A DNA stretch of 64,000 nucleotides. Source: Leptidea sinapis (lineage: Eukaryota; Arthropoda; Insecta; Lepidoptera; Pieridae). Below the pieces are notes generated by a model. The model was not told the origin of the DNA and made no database searches. It saw only the letters and a program-made list of their open reading frames with translations. The translations under genes and the position numbers were made by a program. Where the stretch lies: assembly GCF_905404315.1 (NCBI RefSeq), contig NC_066282.1, forward strand, positions 4,550,501-4,614,500, written 5' to 3'. Shown in pieces: positions 30,868-41,840 of the stretch (position 1 is the first letter of the stretch; each line of letters starts with the position of its first letter).

Positions 30868-31188
30868 ATTTTAGACCGCACCTTTAGAGGCTCCTTTGCA
30901 CAGGATGTCGGCTAGATTGTGGGTACCAGAACGGCGCCTATTTTTGCCGTGAAGCAGTAATGTAAAAACATTATTGTGTTTCGGTCTGAAGGGTGCCGTA
31001 GCTAGTGATATTACTGAGCAAATGAGACTTAACATCTTATGTCTCAAGGTGACGAGCACAATTATAGTTTCTCTCAGAATTTTTGGGGAAGACTCCTAAA
31101 CGACACTGCATTTTTATGGGCAGGGCGTATCAATTATCCATCAGCTGAACGTCCTCCTCGTCTCGTCCAATATTTTCATAAAAAAAAA
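30868..31188 (+). mobile_element. LINE-B element
   Basis: Sense copy in the usual order: GAGGCTCCTTTGCACAGGAT, GTACCAGAACGGCGCCTAT, GAAGCAGTAATG, TTTCGGTCTGAAGGG and GACTTAACATCTTATG. It ends CGTCTCGTCCAATATTTTC then ATAAAAAAAAA. Only the second half of the conserved GCCGCTCAG hairpin is altered (AACGACACTGC). Confidence 0.8.
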
Positions 31189-31204
31189 ACAAATGACTAA
31201 ACTA

Positions 31205-31312
31205 CCGCAAGTGTAAGACGTAGCTGTCTTGCATACCTAAGCCTCGCCCGTTATCATGCGATGCCTAACAGCAAGAGGCTCTATCTAGACGTATAAATCA
31301 TCTAAGATAAAA
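31205..31312. mobile_element. MITE-F partial copy
   Basis: Ends CTCTATCTAGACGTATAAATC, the MITE-F right terminus, preceded by TAACAGCAAGAGG. The left terminus is missing. Confidence 0.45.
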
Positions 31313-31702
31313 ATGTAACAAATGTTTTATTTTAAGATATTACACGAAACAAGTAATTGAAGGAATAACAAATTCAATTATGGAATTACGAGAGGAATGA
31401 ATGTAATAACAACGAAATTACTGAATCCAATAATGAAACCAAGTTTTCTATTAGCTTCAATACGGTCTTGAAAAAGATAAAGACATTATCTCTTGTTGCG
31501 AATGAAACGCGAGCGGGGTCATCGTCCTCATTATCCTTTTAGGGTTGTTTGGTGAACTCTCTCGGAAATTGTTTCAATTTCGTGACAGGGTATGAGATAT
31601 GAATTGAAGTGACAAATATACGGTAGTTTTGAATCTATGAAGTCAGTAAATTATTATTAATATACCGACCGATACACAGGTAGTACTAATATCCTTCCTT
31701 TC
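31313..31702. other. Unassigned stretch
   Basis: No gene or known repeat recognised. Confidence 0.4.
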
Positions 31703-31992
31703 AACGACCTGTATAGCCGAGTGGTTAGCGATCCTACCTACTAAGCTAGAGTTCCCGGATTCGTTTCCCCGTAAGTGCAAGCATTTATATTATGAATATG
31801 GATGTTGGTTTCCGAGTCATGGATGTTTAAATGTATTTATCTATGTTTATATGAATTTATGTATGTTTATGTAAGTATATTGTATTAAATATATCATTGT
31901 CTTGTAACCCATAATACAGGCTATATTATATGCTTAGCTTGGGGCAAGATAATTTTTGTAAAAAGTGTGTCAATATTATATTATTATTATCC
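31703..31992 (+). mobile_element. tRNA-derived SINE
   Basis: Head CGACCTGTATAGCCGAGTGG has a good A box (TAGCCGAGTGG); the B box is decayed (GGATTCGTTTCCC). The body has GTTTCCGAGTCATGGATG and ACATTGTCTTGTAACCC-like sequence, ending GCTTGGGGCAAGATAAT and a TAT-rich tail. The inverted copy at 60641-60868 keeps GGGATTCGAACCC in its B box. Pol III SINE of lepidopteran type. Confidence 0.8.
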
Positions 31993-32825
31993 TAAACACA
32001 GGGAAACTTAGTTAGGAGTTAGAGCTCAGCCATGTACTTTCCAGAAATAATGCTACACTGTGAATAATTCGCCAGCTTTTATGTTTGTTTCATATAAACC
32101 TACTGTCTATATATACCTAGTTTATTAAAGAATTCCTAGCAATAACAACTTCGTACCTTCTTCTCTGGATGCGTTAATCAAACATAAGTATGTAGACTTC
32201 TTCATAATATTTGTACCTAATGGTTGTGATGTATTAAGTTGTTTACGAGTAGTAGGTATTATAAGTATGTGTATGTCACCTGTACATGGTTTTTTTATAA
32301 AATACGTTTTCTTTTGAGACCAAATCAAATATTTGTATTTGTAGTAAATTGTAAATTGAGATTTGAGTGCCCTCAACAATTGACTGATTATATATCACCT
32401 ATATAATAAATTGATAAGCGAAGGCTTCATCCAATCTAACGGGGCAGTTACCCTATAGGCCTGCTTTCAATTCTTAAAATTTATATAAATTGTATAAAAT
32501 AGTGCGTTAAAAGATTTTTATTTATTTATTTTTTTACCTTAAAATGTACGGTCGACCAGTAACACTAATTAAAGATATACATAATATAAGTTAAATTAAT
32601 ATATTCTCACAGAAAGCCTAAAAACAATCCATAACATAAATAGTACCAAGTGTGCACTTAGTAAATATTTTATTTTGGCGCTAGGTTAAACATATTTTCA
32701 TAAAGTTAATTGGAAAACTACAAAATAAAATTTCGTTAGAAAGAATTTTATTAACATAATATGTGAAGCTTTTTATTGGCCTTAATTTTATTCACCTATT
32801 TTAACTGTACTGTGTTTGTATTTTA
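31993..32825. other. Unassigned stretch, possible LINE-D trace
   Basis: On the minus strand 32200-32290 reads HILIIPTTRK, reminiscent of HKLIMPTTR in LINE-D at 48529-48903. The rest of the reading (32125-32379) does not follow the family, so I do not call an element. Otherwise AT-rich. Confidence 0.35.
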
Positions 32826-33205
32826 CTAGGAAACATAATAGCTTTAAGGGTAATTGTATACAATTTTATAATAAAGTCCCAGCCACTGTTCAGGCATTAT
32901 CTATAAATAAATTTAAATGTTTTATTAAAAAATGGCTCCGTCGTAAATCCTGCTACTCAACAGCTGAATATCTAATCATCGGACTGCCTGGGACTATATT
33001 TTGATTATTTTATAGCAATAACAACGACAGTACAATATTGTATATTTTATTTAGAAGAGAGCAAAAAAAGAATGCTGGGAGAGTTTCTTGCGCCGCTTCT
33101 TTTCTCTCAGAGCGCCATTTGTAGTAGTATTAGAAATGACATCAAAATGAATTTTAAGGGAATGAATTTTGAGAAAAAAAATGCATTTTATGCCTTTTAA
33201 TGCCC
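32826..33205 (+). mobile_element. LINE-C 3' end
   Basis: Coding tip: HNSFKGNCIQFYNKVPATVQ, ALSINKFKCFIKKWLRRKS and CYSTAEYL, then a frame change near 32975 (the family has LNDxTAW). The 3' UTR matches at AGAATGCTGGGAGAGTTTC and continues to TTTTATGCCTTTTAATGCC, the usual TTTATGCC-type end. Confidence 0.8.
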
Positions 33206-33547
33206 GACAAATAATAGAATAGTCGTGAGAACGAATAACGCAACACATGATAAAATGTAATGTTAAAATTAAAAGTTAAAATGGTTTATAAAACTGAAGT
33301 TAAGGAAGCAGTGTACCGGTTGCAAGCAGCTTCTTAACTCCGAGTGTTCAAGTGTATTTTCTCACTTTACCAGTTATGAAAGCTTTTACTCGTATTTTTA
33401 CTTAAGCTCTCTATTACCTTCAGAATGCATGCCCGATTATTATCTTATTTCTGAGAGTTAAATTTTTAAAACCTAAACCAAGCTTTGTGCTTTAATATGG
33501 TAGCGTGTACCTGTGGTTTTTCCCGCGTGGAGTTTGGCGTATTATTT
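33206..33547. other. Unassigned stretch
   Basis: No gene. TTTTTCCCGCGTGGAGTTTGG near 33520 is repeat-like but has no clear second copy here. Confidence 0.4.
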
Positions 33548-33884
33548 AAATAAATCCCGCAGCCGAATTCCACCTTCGCATCAAATTAGGATTTCATCCC
33601 CACCATCTGGATGTGTGGCGGTCCTCTATATTGCGGTTTTCAAGAAACTTTCTTCCACGTACAACAAAGCTGTGGAATGAACTCCCTAGTGTGGTATTCC
33701 CGGGACAATACGACATAGATACCTTAACGAAACAGGGCGTACTTAACCGCAAGTAACCGTCCTTAAAGGCCGGCAATGCACCTGTGATTCCTCTGGTGTT
33801 GCAAGATAATGTGGGCGGCAATGATCACTTAACATCAGGTGACCCGTACGCTCGTTTGTGCTCCTCTTGCATTAAAAAAATTAA
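33548..33884 (+). mobile_element. LINE-A 3' end, sense
   Basis: Reads AEFHLRIKLGFHPHHLDVW, FSRNFLPRTTKLWNELPS and VVFPGQYDIDT, then the complete 3' tail (CTCTGGTGTTGCAAGATAAT, ACATCAGGTGACCC, CTCGTTTGTGCTCC) ending ATTAAAAAAATT. Frameshifted in the last coding third. It shows that the tail belongs to an RT ORF. Confidence 0.85.
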
Positions 33885-33989
33885 AAGCATTATAAACATA
33901 ACGGAAAACCATCTGAGACTGTTCCAGATTCTACGTCTGCTCTATCTAAGCTCTTAGACTTTAAAATCAAAATCAGTTACAGTAACAAT

Positions 33990-34190
33990 ATATATGTGTA
34001 TATTTTTATTGAAAAGAGCACAAAAAAAGAATGTTGGGAGAGTTTCTTGCGCCGCTTCTTCTCTCTGAGAGCGCCATTTGTTTCCTAAGCGGTAGTTGTA
34101 TCTAGTAGTTATTAGAAATGACATCAAAAAGAATTCTAAAGGAATCAATTTAGAGAAAATAAATGCCTTTTTATGCCTTTTTAATAGATT
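33990..34190 (+). mobile_element. LINE-C 3' UTR
   Basis: AAGAATGTTGGGAGAGTTTC, GAGAGCGCCATTTGTTTCC, GACATCAAAAAGAATTC, ending AAATGCCTTTTTATGCC. Begins with TATTTTTATTGAAAAGAG and has no coding part. Confidence 0.8.
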
Positions 34191-34277
34191 CTATTACCAT
34201 TTCTATCTTGCTGTATCTCCGTTAGAGATGTTCTTCTTCTCTCGCATTTTGCTTGTCTATATGTATATTGTTAGAAT

Positions 34278-34455
34278 GTTAGATAATTATTACGTCTAGA
34301 TAAAGCGTCTTGCTGTTAGACAATTGATGAAAACAGGGCAGCTTTGTTACTTTAGTGTGCGTGCATTGCTCAAAATAGAAGTTAACTGTCAACCTCAAGT
34401 TTTTTCGACATTTGCAAAGTTATGATGGTCTCTCTGGACGCATAAATGATCTAAC
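34278..34455. mobile_element. MITE-F, 178 bp
   Basis: Left end GTTAGATAATTATTACGTCT and right end GGACGCATAAATGATCTAAC pair as TIRs over about 25 bp with several mismatches. The interior has CTTGCTGTTAGACAATTGAT and GTGCGTGCATTGCTC. No coding capacity. A target duplication is not clear. Confidence 0.65.
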
Positions 34456-34517
34456 ATTAAAATACAGTGAAACAGAAAGACTACATAAAAAAGGGTTACA
34501 TGAAAAAACATGTTATA

Positions 34518-35442
34518 CTAGCTGACCCGACAGACGTTGTTCTATCAATATAAAAAAAAATATGTAAGTATTCGGGAATAATGTAGTCTTAAACCATCGG
34601 AAATTAATGATTTTATATAGCACAAAGCTGATAAGGATTAATGTCGTATTTGTGTAAATAGCTATTACATGACAGGGACGATTAAAAAAGAAGGACTCCG
34701 TGTCACCTTACATAACAGTGAAGCACCAAAACAAGCCGGCAAACGTGTAAATACACAGCCCCCCGCATACACTTACACTAATACAAGCCGATCGGTCGTC
34801 ATTATGTGATTTGCCATCGTCTGTGACAGATCAGTATGCGTCGCAATAAAATATTCTAAAATGCCGTCGTGCGTTGTGAAAAATTGTAAAAACAATAATA
34901 TTAAAGTATTTGTGGATATATGATTATTTAAGAGAGAAAAAAAATTGTGTAACTAATATCCCCCGTAACCGCACACACACTAGCATAAAGTTGCTTCACC
35001 TGCTAATATTATGGCGCGGAGTCCTTCTTTTTTTAATAGTCCATGTTACATGACAGCTTTATAATTGTTAATTTTTATAGTATTAAAATAGATATAGTAT
35101 TTTATCCTTAAGTGATAGACATATGCCATCACGGACGTATCTGTAGACCTATATATAAGGTACACAATTCCACCATTCATTATTTGGTGATATCTTAATG
35201 GGCTTAAATAGCGTTTTCGTGGAAAGCTCCCAGACGGCTTATATTTTCCGATATCACCAACAAATATTGTTAATGTATACAAAATATATACAAAACTAAC
35301 CTAATTATATACTAAAACCTTGATCCAGAATCACGCTATCCATTGGTGAAAACAGTATGTCAATCGGTGCGGAGTCGTTTTGAGTTTCTCACGAACAGAC
35401 AGACAGACGCGGTGGAGAACTTTGTTCCATTTTATGTAGTGA
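34518..35442 (-). mobile_element. Helitron-like element split by a MITE
   Basis: Minus strand: preceded by A, starts TCACTACATAAAATGGAAC (35442) and ends GTCGGGTCAG-CTAG (34518), followed by T. Total 925 bp, of which 381 bp are the MITE plus one target copy, leaving about 544 bp. Interior words such as ACGCGGTGGAGAAC (plus) are typical. Non-coding. Confidence 0.7.
34673..35045. mobile_element. 373-bp TIR MITE with THAP-like remnant, copy 3
   Basis: Opposite orientation to copies 1 and 2. Perfect 8-bp target duplication TTACATGA at 34665-34672 and 35046-35053. On the plus strand 34861-34923 reads MPSCVVKNCKNN, then NIKVFVDI and TGA. MPxCxVxxCxN is the start of THAP zinc-finger domains, as in P-element transposase; the reading then stops. 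Likely an internally deleted derivative of a THAP-transposase element. Confidence 0.88.
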
Positions 35443-36533
35443 TTAATCCAATGATGAATGACGCATAGTCATGTCCATCGATTGCTTTTTTAAATTGTGT
35501 TCTAGTTGTGTAGAAATTGTCAAGATCATAAAAAAGTTTCATAACTGCAACATGTTTAAGTTGTAAGTTGTCTTGGTCCACTGAAAGCGGTATTTACCTT
35601 CAGCAAACATAAGAAACTTGAACAAACAGAATACATCTTGTTTGGTGCTACGCCGCGACTGACCTCGCACCTACAGTAAGTATTTCTGCAGTAACACAGT
35701 GCTTGAACTAAAATAGATTTCTATGCTCTATGTTTCAAACCGACAAATACAAGAGACGCTGTTTATTTTTAACTTAAACAAGTATAATACCAATCCCTTG
35801 GTAATTTAAGATCTGTATTTTACTATTTCCACTAATAATAATAATTATAATAAATGACTCAATACAATTTGGGCAGCGTTACCCCTTACAATTCACAATA
35901 ATTAACTCTCCCAAACTGAGCACTCTGGCTTACATAGGGCATGACCGTCACAGTGATGATGCTACCAACTGTTAGTTGGCACTATTGTAGTGCAAACTAA
36001 CTTACACGAATCAAGTTAACCAAAGAATTGCTGTTACTGCTACAATTTGCTGTTCTAGTTATTTCTTAAATTATAGTTATAATTATATAAAACAATACTA
36101 ACACAGTAAGTAGTTAAATAAATGTTATAATTAATTGGGATGTCTATTCTAATCAATCATATGTCGTGAACTTAAAAATATAAAATAATGTCAAAAATGT
36201 CAAATGTCTTATGACAGTTGGTAGCGCTTGTAAACACATCAAGCTGACACAAGTTAATAGAAATTTACTGGCAAATACAATTTCACAGAATACATGTTGG
36301 CAAAATAATAATTAATACAACATAATTAAACAAGATAGAAAAGAAAAGCGAATCTATTGTTGCTGTAACCGATTTTGATTGACAAGTCGTAAACAGTCTT
36401 AGTTCTAGAGTACTTCCAAAATCTTGACAAATTGAAAATGGGCACTCATTGCAGAATTCATGTCAACAGATGTCGCTGTCTACGCAAGTGACATTTTAAA
36501 TTATATTTATAACTTCTGAGTATCTGTATTTTC
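35443..36533. other. Unassigned stretch
   Basis: No gene called. 35630-35672 reads EQTEYILFGATPRLTSHL on the plus strand, reminiscent of an RT palm region, and is followed by a GTAAGT word at 35673. Too short to classify. CTACCAACTGT near 35966 has its exact reverse complement near 36215. Confidence 0.3.
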
Positions 36534-37005
36534 TAAACTGACTTCAAAAAACGAGAAGGTTCTCAATTCGTCGCTATGTTTTTTTATTATGTTTGTTACC
36601 TCAGATTTTTGGACTGGGTGATCCGATTTAGATAATTATTTTTTTATTAAAAGCTGGTGTCTCCCGTGTGGTCCCATTGCAATTTGGTCCAGATCTGACA
36701 GTGGCTTCCACGAGAAAACTCGCTTGCTCGACAAATCTATGAATAACTCAATATTAACCAATTTCGATGATTCTTATGAATAGTCAGTCGGTGTCAGCCA
36801 ATGTAGGTTTGTAACTACATACATAGGTGAGATGTGCTTGAGTCGCAAGCGCGACGTGAGGAGGCGGGAGTTAAACATAGATTAACAATAATCGTAACTA
36901 AAATTAGATGAGATTGTATAAAAATACATAATTGTTTTTATACTTTTCAGTGCATATTATATCTATTATTTTGGAATAGGGTTTTTGAAGTTGGTTGTTT
37001 TTTTG
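36534..37005. mobile_element. MITE with AACCGACTTC termini, longer copy
   Basis: Left end ACTGACTTCAAAAAACGAG and right end GTTTTTGAAGTTGGTTG are decayed inverted termini. GTTCTCAATTCGTCGCTATG and CTCCCGTGTGGTCCCATT lie inside. The 5772 element shares both ends and lacks the middle. Confidence 0.6.
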
Positions 37006-37072
37006 TTTATTGTTAAACTCTTATAAATATCCCTTTAACTTTCCCTAACCTTGAAAACTTTTATTTATTTTA

Positions 37073-37337
37073 CTAGCTGACCCAGCAAACGTTGTATTGC
37101 CGATATTAAAATCGTGAAACAAAAGTAACTGATGATCGTAGGTGGATGAAAAATTGAAGTTAAAAAATTAAAAAAAAAAAAATTCGTGTGGACCACCCTT
37201 AACATTTAGGGGGATGAAAAATATATATGATGTTGTCCGATTCTTAGACCTACCCAATATGCACTCAAAATTTCATGAGAATCGGTCAAGCCGTTTCGGA
37301 GAAGATTTGTCATGACACGAGAATTTTATATATTAGA
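37073..37337 (-). mobile_element. Helitron-like element
   Basis: Minus strand: A, then TCTAATATATAAAATTCTCG (from 37337), GGCTTGACCGATTCTCATG, CCCCTAAATGTTAAGGGTGG, TTGCTGGGTCAG and CTAG at 37073, followed by T. Close to the 19068 and 43523 elements. The subterminal hairpin is GCAA/TTGC around ACGTTGTA-type sequence. 265 bp, non-coding. Confidence 0.78.
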
Positions 37338-37721
37338 TTAGGTCTTTTAGAATAAAAATCAAACAATATATAAGAATGATCTGGTACATCAATTATAGTA
37401 AATAATACTAATGAAATAAATAATACTATATTTTCAATTTGATTTCCATAAGCTCTGTAATAATAAACCAAAGAAACTACTGCAATTTAATAATGTTACC
37501 TGTCAGTTGAAGGGAACTGGGAGGTGAATAATTAAGGCAGCAACGAGGCTTCTAGGCTACGGACAATAGCGCACTATTCTTTCCGTAGCATTGTATTCTT
37601 GAGATTAGATTCTAAATATATTATTTTATGATACAATAAAGATGAATTTTTATGTTTGAATTTGTAGAGTATGTAGAGTCTATGTCCTTGATTTAATGAA
37701 AAGGATTCTCGGGGTTCGAAT
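37338..37721. other. Unassigned AT-rich stretch
   Basis: No gene or element recognised. Confidence 0.4.
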
Positions 37722-38010
37722 GAAGGTCGTGGGCTCAAGTCCCGCATAGTTCATAAAATTTTGTTTTTCCAATTTAACATACATATTGTTTAGACATACA
37801 AACATAACATATTGTTTAGATTTACAAGAGCGACATCTCAAGTCAATTTCCTAATATGCAAATATTGGGGTTGAGCAGGTTATCAACTGTAAAGTAGATC
37901 CTGTAGATGCAGCCACAACCCGAGAGTTGAACAAAGCATACAAGATTTTATGACGATACGTCACTCGAACGGTTAGCTCAGTTGGTTAGAGCACTGGCAC
38001 GGAACGGAAA
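37722..38010 (+). mobile_element. Two broken S-T repeats in tandem
   Basis: 37722-37780 is the 3' side of S-T (GTGGGCTCAAGTCCCGCATA, then TTCATAAAATTTTG). 37808-38010 is a body (GATTTACAAGAGCGACATC, GGGGTTGAGCAGGTTATC, GAGAGTTGAACAAAGC) plus half a tRNA-like core, ending abruptly after GGCACGGAACGG. Together they hold all parts of S-T in the wrong order. Confidence 0.65.
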
Positions 38011-40009
38011 ATAATTTAATTTGTGTAAAATGATTTCTTTGCAAATGAGTTGTAATCTTTACTAATTAGAGGTTTGAAGAACTACAATTAATAAATCTTG
38101 AAACTTTTATTACTCATACTTAAAGAATGAGGCTTTAGAAAGCAGTCTTATTAATTTGGTGTTTTTTTATTTTCCTCGCTTCGAGAGTTGATCGTAACGT
38201 AACTTTTTCTCATGAAAACAATATAAATACATCACAAACTTTAAAAATATTTAAGCAGAATATATATAATTTGCCCTTAAGTCATAGCAAGTCACTGCAA
38301 TGAATAGATTTATACTTCAACCAGGGCTTGAAATGGTAGTTCATCTCTGTGTACAGAACCCGAAAATCTCTAGACAAAGTCGCGGTGTAAACATAGTTAT
38401 GGATGATGAGGGTTGTTAATTTACCGTGGGAGGCTGGGAAGGGGGGGATTATCAAAAGGGTTTAAGCGGCTTATATCTCAAATCGCTACCCAATATTCGG
38501 AATGGTTTTCATAATATGTTTCATTATATTGGACCCGTGTGTTTATTTTATGCTAGTCGACGTCGTTGACTTTATTTTTAATGTCGTTTCCTCGTAAGAA
38601 TACAATGAAATTAATTTCTTACCTAATATCATTTCAATTGAAATCATATTTTGCAGATTTTCCCACGACGCGCGCGAATAGTGACATGATTTTTACGCAC
38701 CATAAAGTTTGTCGATGAACCATCCTCTAGTATAGAGAGAAGTGCTATGACAGGTTACTATGGTAGCCAAGACAGAGTTAATAATTTAGTAAATAGTTTT
38801 TTTCTCAAATTTTGTGACTTTATATGCTACGGCCACACTGTCGCAATAGGGCGATAATTTGCGAGACACATCAAAAGATATTCATCATATCATTTCTAAA
38901 TACAAGTTTTGACGTTTTACGTATTTTGCTATTCAAAAAATTATAGTTTTCTTATGTGACTCTCCTGTATGTCAACTTCACCCACTGTTTCATTAATTAG
39001 TAATGAAAAAAATAGTGACTACCTACTTATAGCCAACCTAACGCTTGCAACAAAGACCTTACTTACTTATATATTATTGAAAACCAGCGTACTGTCAATG
39101 TACTTGACTTATTATATGTATGTTAAGACAAGGTTACTAAAAATAAAAAAATATCTGCTTCCTTTTAATGAGTTTCCTCATCTGAAAATCGGGCCAGAAA
39201 CTACGAAATTCTGAGGAAATATTAATTTGCCATTGATTTTTGAGAGAAAAATTCGCGACAAGTAACCGGTTTCAGACGAGTAACTTAGCAAACATTAAAT
39301 CTATCTGAGTATATCAAAACTTCTTAAATTGTGACAAGCATTAAAATATAGACATTTTATTTTATTTATTTATTTTTACTTTAATAAAACAGCGTGAGCT
39401 AATTACAATATTAAAGTACAAATAATAGTTAATAACTACAAATTTTACTCTAATTAACTAACAATTAATAAACATCCAACATAATAACTAACAATTAATA
39501 ACAATTAATAAATACCGTTTATTCATTCCTTTCACAAAAACGTGAGCACTCTGTAAAAATAATAACTTCCTCTTTTGATAAAGTCGGTTAAAATGCAGGG
39601 TTTGTCAAATTTTAAATGTTGTCCTCGAGTACTGGAATGATTCACAGAGTATTGCTTTAAAGTATAATTTGGACTTCAAGACCGAACGTATAATAAATAA
39701 AGCAAGCTGGAAGTAGAGTGCTTTATAAACTGTAGGATAAATAATAAATTTATCTTAACTTAAGTCATTAATTAATAATGTTCACAAATCCTATAATCAC
39801 TAAAATTGAGTATAAAAGTAAGTCCTTACTTAACCGGTTTTTATGACACTAGATATTATGCACACGCAAAAATAGAAGTATTAGCAAAATAAATTTTTAA
39901 ATATATATAAAATTATATGCATCTTGATGTAAACTTAATAATGAATGATTGATGAATGTCATCATAACAACTCTATTAATATTAATAAAAATATATTATT
40001 TGTTCTTAG
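38011..40009. other. Upstream region of the candidate exon; unassigned
   Basis: If the exon at 40010 is real, this is intron or 5' region. I found no supportable 5' UTR exon or promoter. 39360-39520 has ATTTATTTATTT and repeated ACTAACAATTAAT words. 39568-39592 matches an inverted AACCGACTT MITE end. Confidence 0.35.
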
Positions 40010-40104
40010 GATGGGGGCCATTTTGTGGTACATGTCATTGGTGATATGTTCAGCGATTGCTGATGAAGCAGTGGATCCACAAGGTCTACTCGAAGTTGCA
40101 ACTG
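40010..40104 (+). CDS. Candidate signal-peptide exon of a secreted or membrane protein
   Basis: Acceptor TATTATTTGTTCTTAG ends at 40009 and ATG follows at 40011. The 31 codons begin MGAILWYMSLVICSAIAD, a short N-region then a hydrophobic core with a plausible cleavage after SAIA, and end EAVDPQGLLEVAT plus one base. The donor G|GTAAGT at 40105 gives phase 1. An intron just before the ATG is common in insect genes. GC content exceeds that of its flanks. I do not recognise the protein and could not find the next exon. A chance frame remains possible. Confidence 0.55.
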
Positions 40105-40798
40105 GTAAGTTAAATTCTTGGCTTTTTGTCAATGATTTTTTTTTATCATTTAATTCCATCCAGTGCCATAAATTCAGTTTCTCGTTAATTGTGTTAAGAA
40201 ATATGATTAAATATACTAAACACAAATTAATTATATACAATGCTGTGCATTAACATTTGCATTTGCAATATCTTCTCAGTATAATATATCTTTCACCTAA
40301 CAATACATCTACTCTTATTAAACTAGTTAGTTAATAGTTATTAAGAATCTAGAATAGTATCGATAACGAAAGTATACATCACTACAGCAACTTACACTGA
40401 AAACTGTTTCGATAAAACTTTCATCTACAAAGCTGATAAACAGACAAAGTGCCGTATCTCGATACTTTAAAAGTCCACTAATTACTTGTAGTATCGTAGC
40501 AGCGTAGCAAAGTTGTAGCGATGTAGGTGTTCGCTACATTTTACTGCGACAAATTATTTTATTTTTATACTTTCTTTGTAGCAAAACAAACAGTTTTCGT
40601 TGAGAACGCTTAGGTATACATAATTTACAAAACATATATATTACTCTATAGTTAATTATTTATAATAAGTACTTATAAAATTTCCACTTAGACAAAATAA
40701 TGTAGGAGTAAATATAAGAGCTAAGCTGAGTTTCAATAAGTGTTTAAGCCTTTCAAACAAATGATTTGAATTTGAATACGTTTCAATTTATAATTAAA
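40105..40798 (+). other. Presumed intron sequence
   Basis: Follows the GTAAGT donor. AT-rich, no further exon recognised. CTACAAAGCTGATAAACAG near 40425 is unremarkable. Confidence 0.35.
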
Positions 40799-41080
40799 TT
40801 TTTTATTTATGAATATAATGGACGAGACGAGCAGGACGATCAGCTGATGGTAATTGATACGCCCTGCCCATTACAATGTAGTGCTGCTGAAGATTATTGA
40901 AAAACCCGAAAATTCTGAGCGGCACTACAACTGTGCTCGTCACCTTGAGAAATAAGATGTCAAGTGTCATTTGCCCAGTAGTTATACTAGCTACGGCGCA
41001 CTTCAGACCGAAACACAGTAATGCTTATACCTTACTGCATCACGGCAGAAATAGGCGCGTTGTGGTACCCATAATCCAAA
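40799..41080 (-). mobile_element. LINE-B element
   Basis: Antisense copy, from GAATATAATGGACGAGACG through GGTAATTGATACGCCC, CCACTACAACTGTGCTCG-type sequence, GAGAAATAAGATGTC and GACCGAAACACAGTAATG, to GGTACCCATAATCC. About 280 bp and clearly diverged. Confidence 0.75.
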
Positions 41081-41589
41081 CCCAAAGTACTATATACTCC
41101 TAATAAAATAGAATTAAAGAATTGTGTATATTCTTATAATACCATCGTGTGCGACTAAAGTATTTAAGTAAAATAATCTAATAATAAAAGATGATTTTGA
41201 CCTACTTTACATCAAGAAATTGTAAATAAGAAGCATTAGAAACGTAGTGAAATTCGAATTACTGCTATAAAATATAATCTAACTCTAATTTATTATATAA
41301 AATGTTTTAGCTCGAGTTGAAGTCTACGTAATCATAATAAACGCATATCAGTCATGTCAAGAAATGTTGAAGTTAAGTGTAATACGTGAGTGAAATAATG
41401 AGTTAACTTTATTTGCATAAATGTCAGGGAAAATTTATTCTAGCATTTTCTAGAAGGTAAATAGTCCACGCAGATAGTAATCATGTGAAAAATGAGGTTG
41501 AGTCAACTAAATGGAGGACTCCGGGTGACTTGTAAGTAGATCGTGTGTACATACTTACATTAGGTTTTAATTTCACACCTTTTTAATTT
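41081..41589. other. Unassigned AT-rich stretch
   Basis: No gene or element recognised. Confidence 0.4.
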
Positions 41590-41840
41590 ATTTTTTTCTT
41601 TATGGAATAGGACAAACGAACATACCTGTTGTTAAGTGATCACCGCCGCCCACAATCTCTTGCAACACCAGAGGAATCACAGGAGCGTTGCCGGCCTTTA
41701 AGGAAGGTCTATGCTCTTTTTTTGAAGGTACCCATGTCGTATCGTTCCGGAAACACCGCACAAGGAAGCTCATTCCACAGCTTTGTAGTACGTGGAAGAA
41801 AGCTCCTTGAAAACCGCACTGTGGAGGAATGCCACACATT
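41590..41840 (-). mobile_element. LINE-A 3' end, antisense
   Basis: The plus strand starts TTTCTTTATGGAATAGG (poly-A tail reversed), then GTGATCACCGCCGCCCAC and GGCCTTTAAGGAAGG. The minus strand reads GMSFLVRCFRNDT in the shadow frame and LWNELPCAVFPER-like residues in the RT frame. Stops at GAGGAATGCCACAC, so it is shorter than the 54047 copy. Confidence 0.8.

Noticed and set aside
30871..31059. Recurring RHKMLSLICPVISLATAPFR-type readings as a protein family
   Set aside because: They appear in every repeat-B copy on the antisense strand, are interrupted at different places, and follow from nucleotide conservation.
32125..32379. LINE-D copy
   Set aside because: Only HILIIPTTR resembles the family; the flanking residues and the 3' UTR do not match, so I left it unassigned.
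35630..35680. Exon ending at GTAAGT
   Set aside because: The reading (EQTEYILFGATPRLTSHL) looks more like an RT scrap, has a stop just upstream in frame, and no acceptor.
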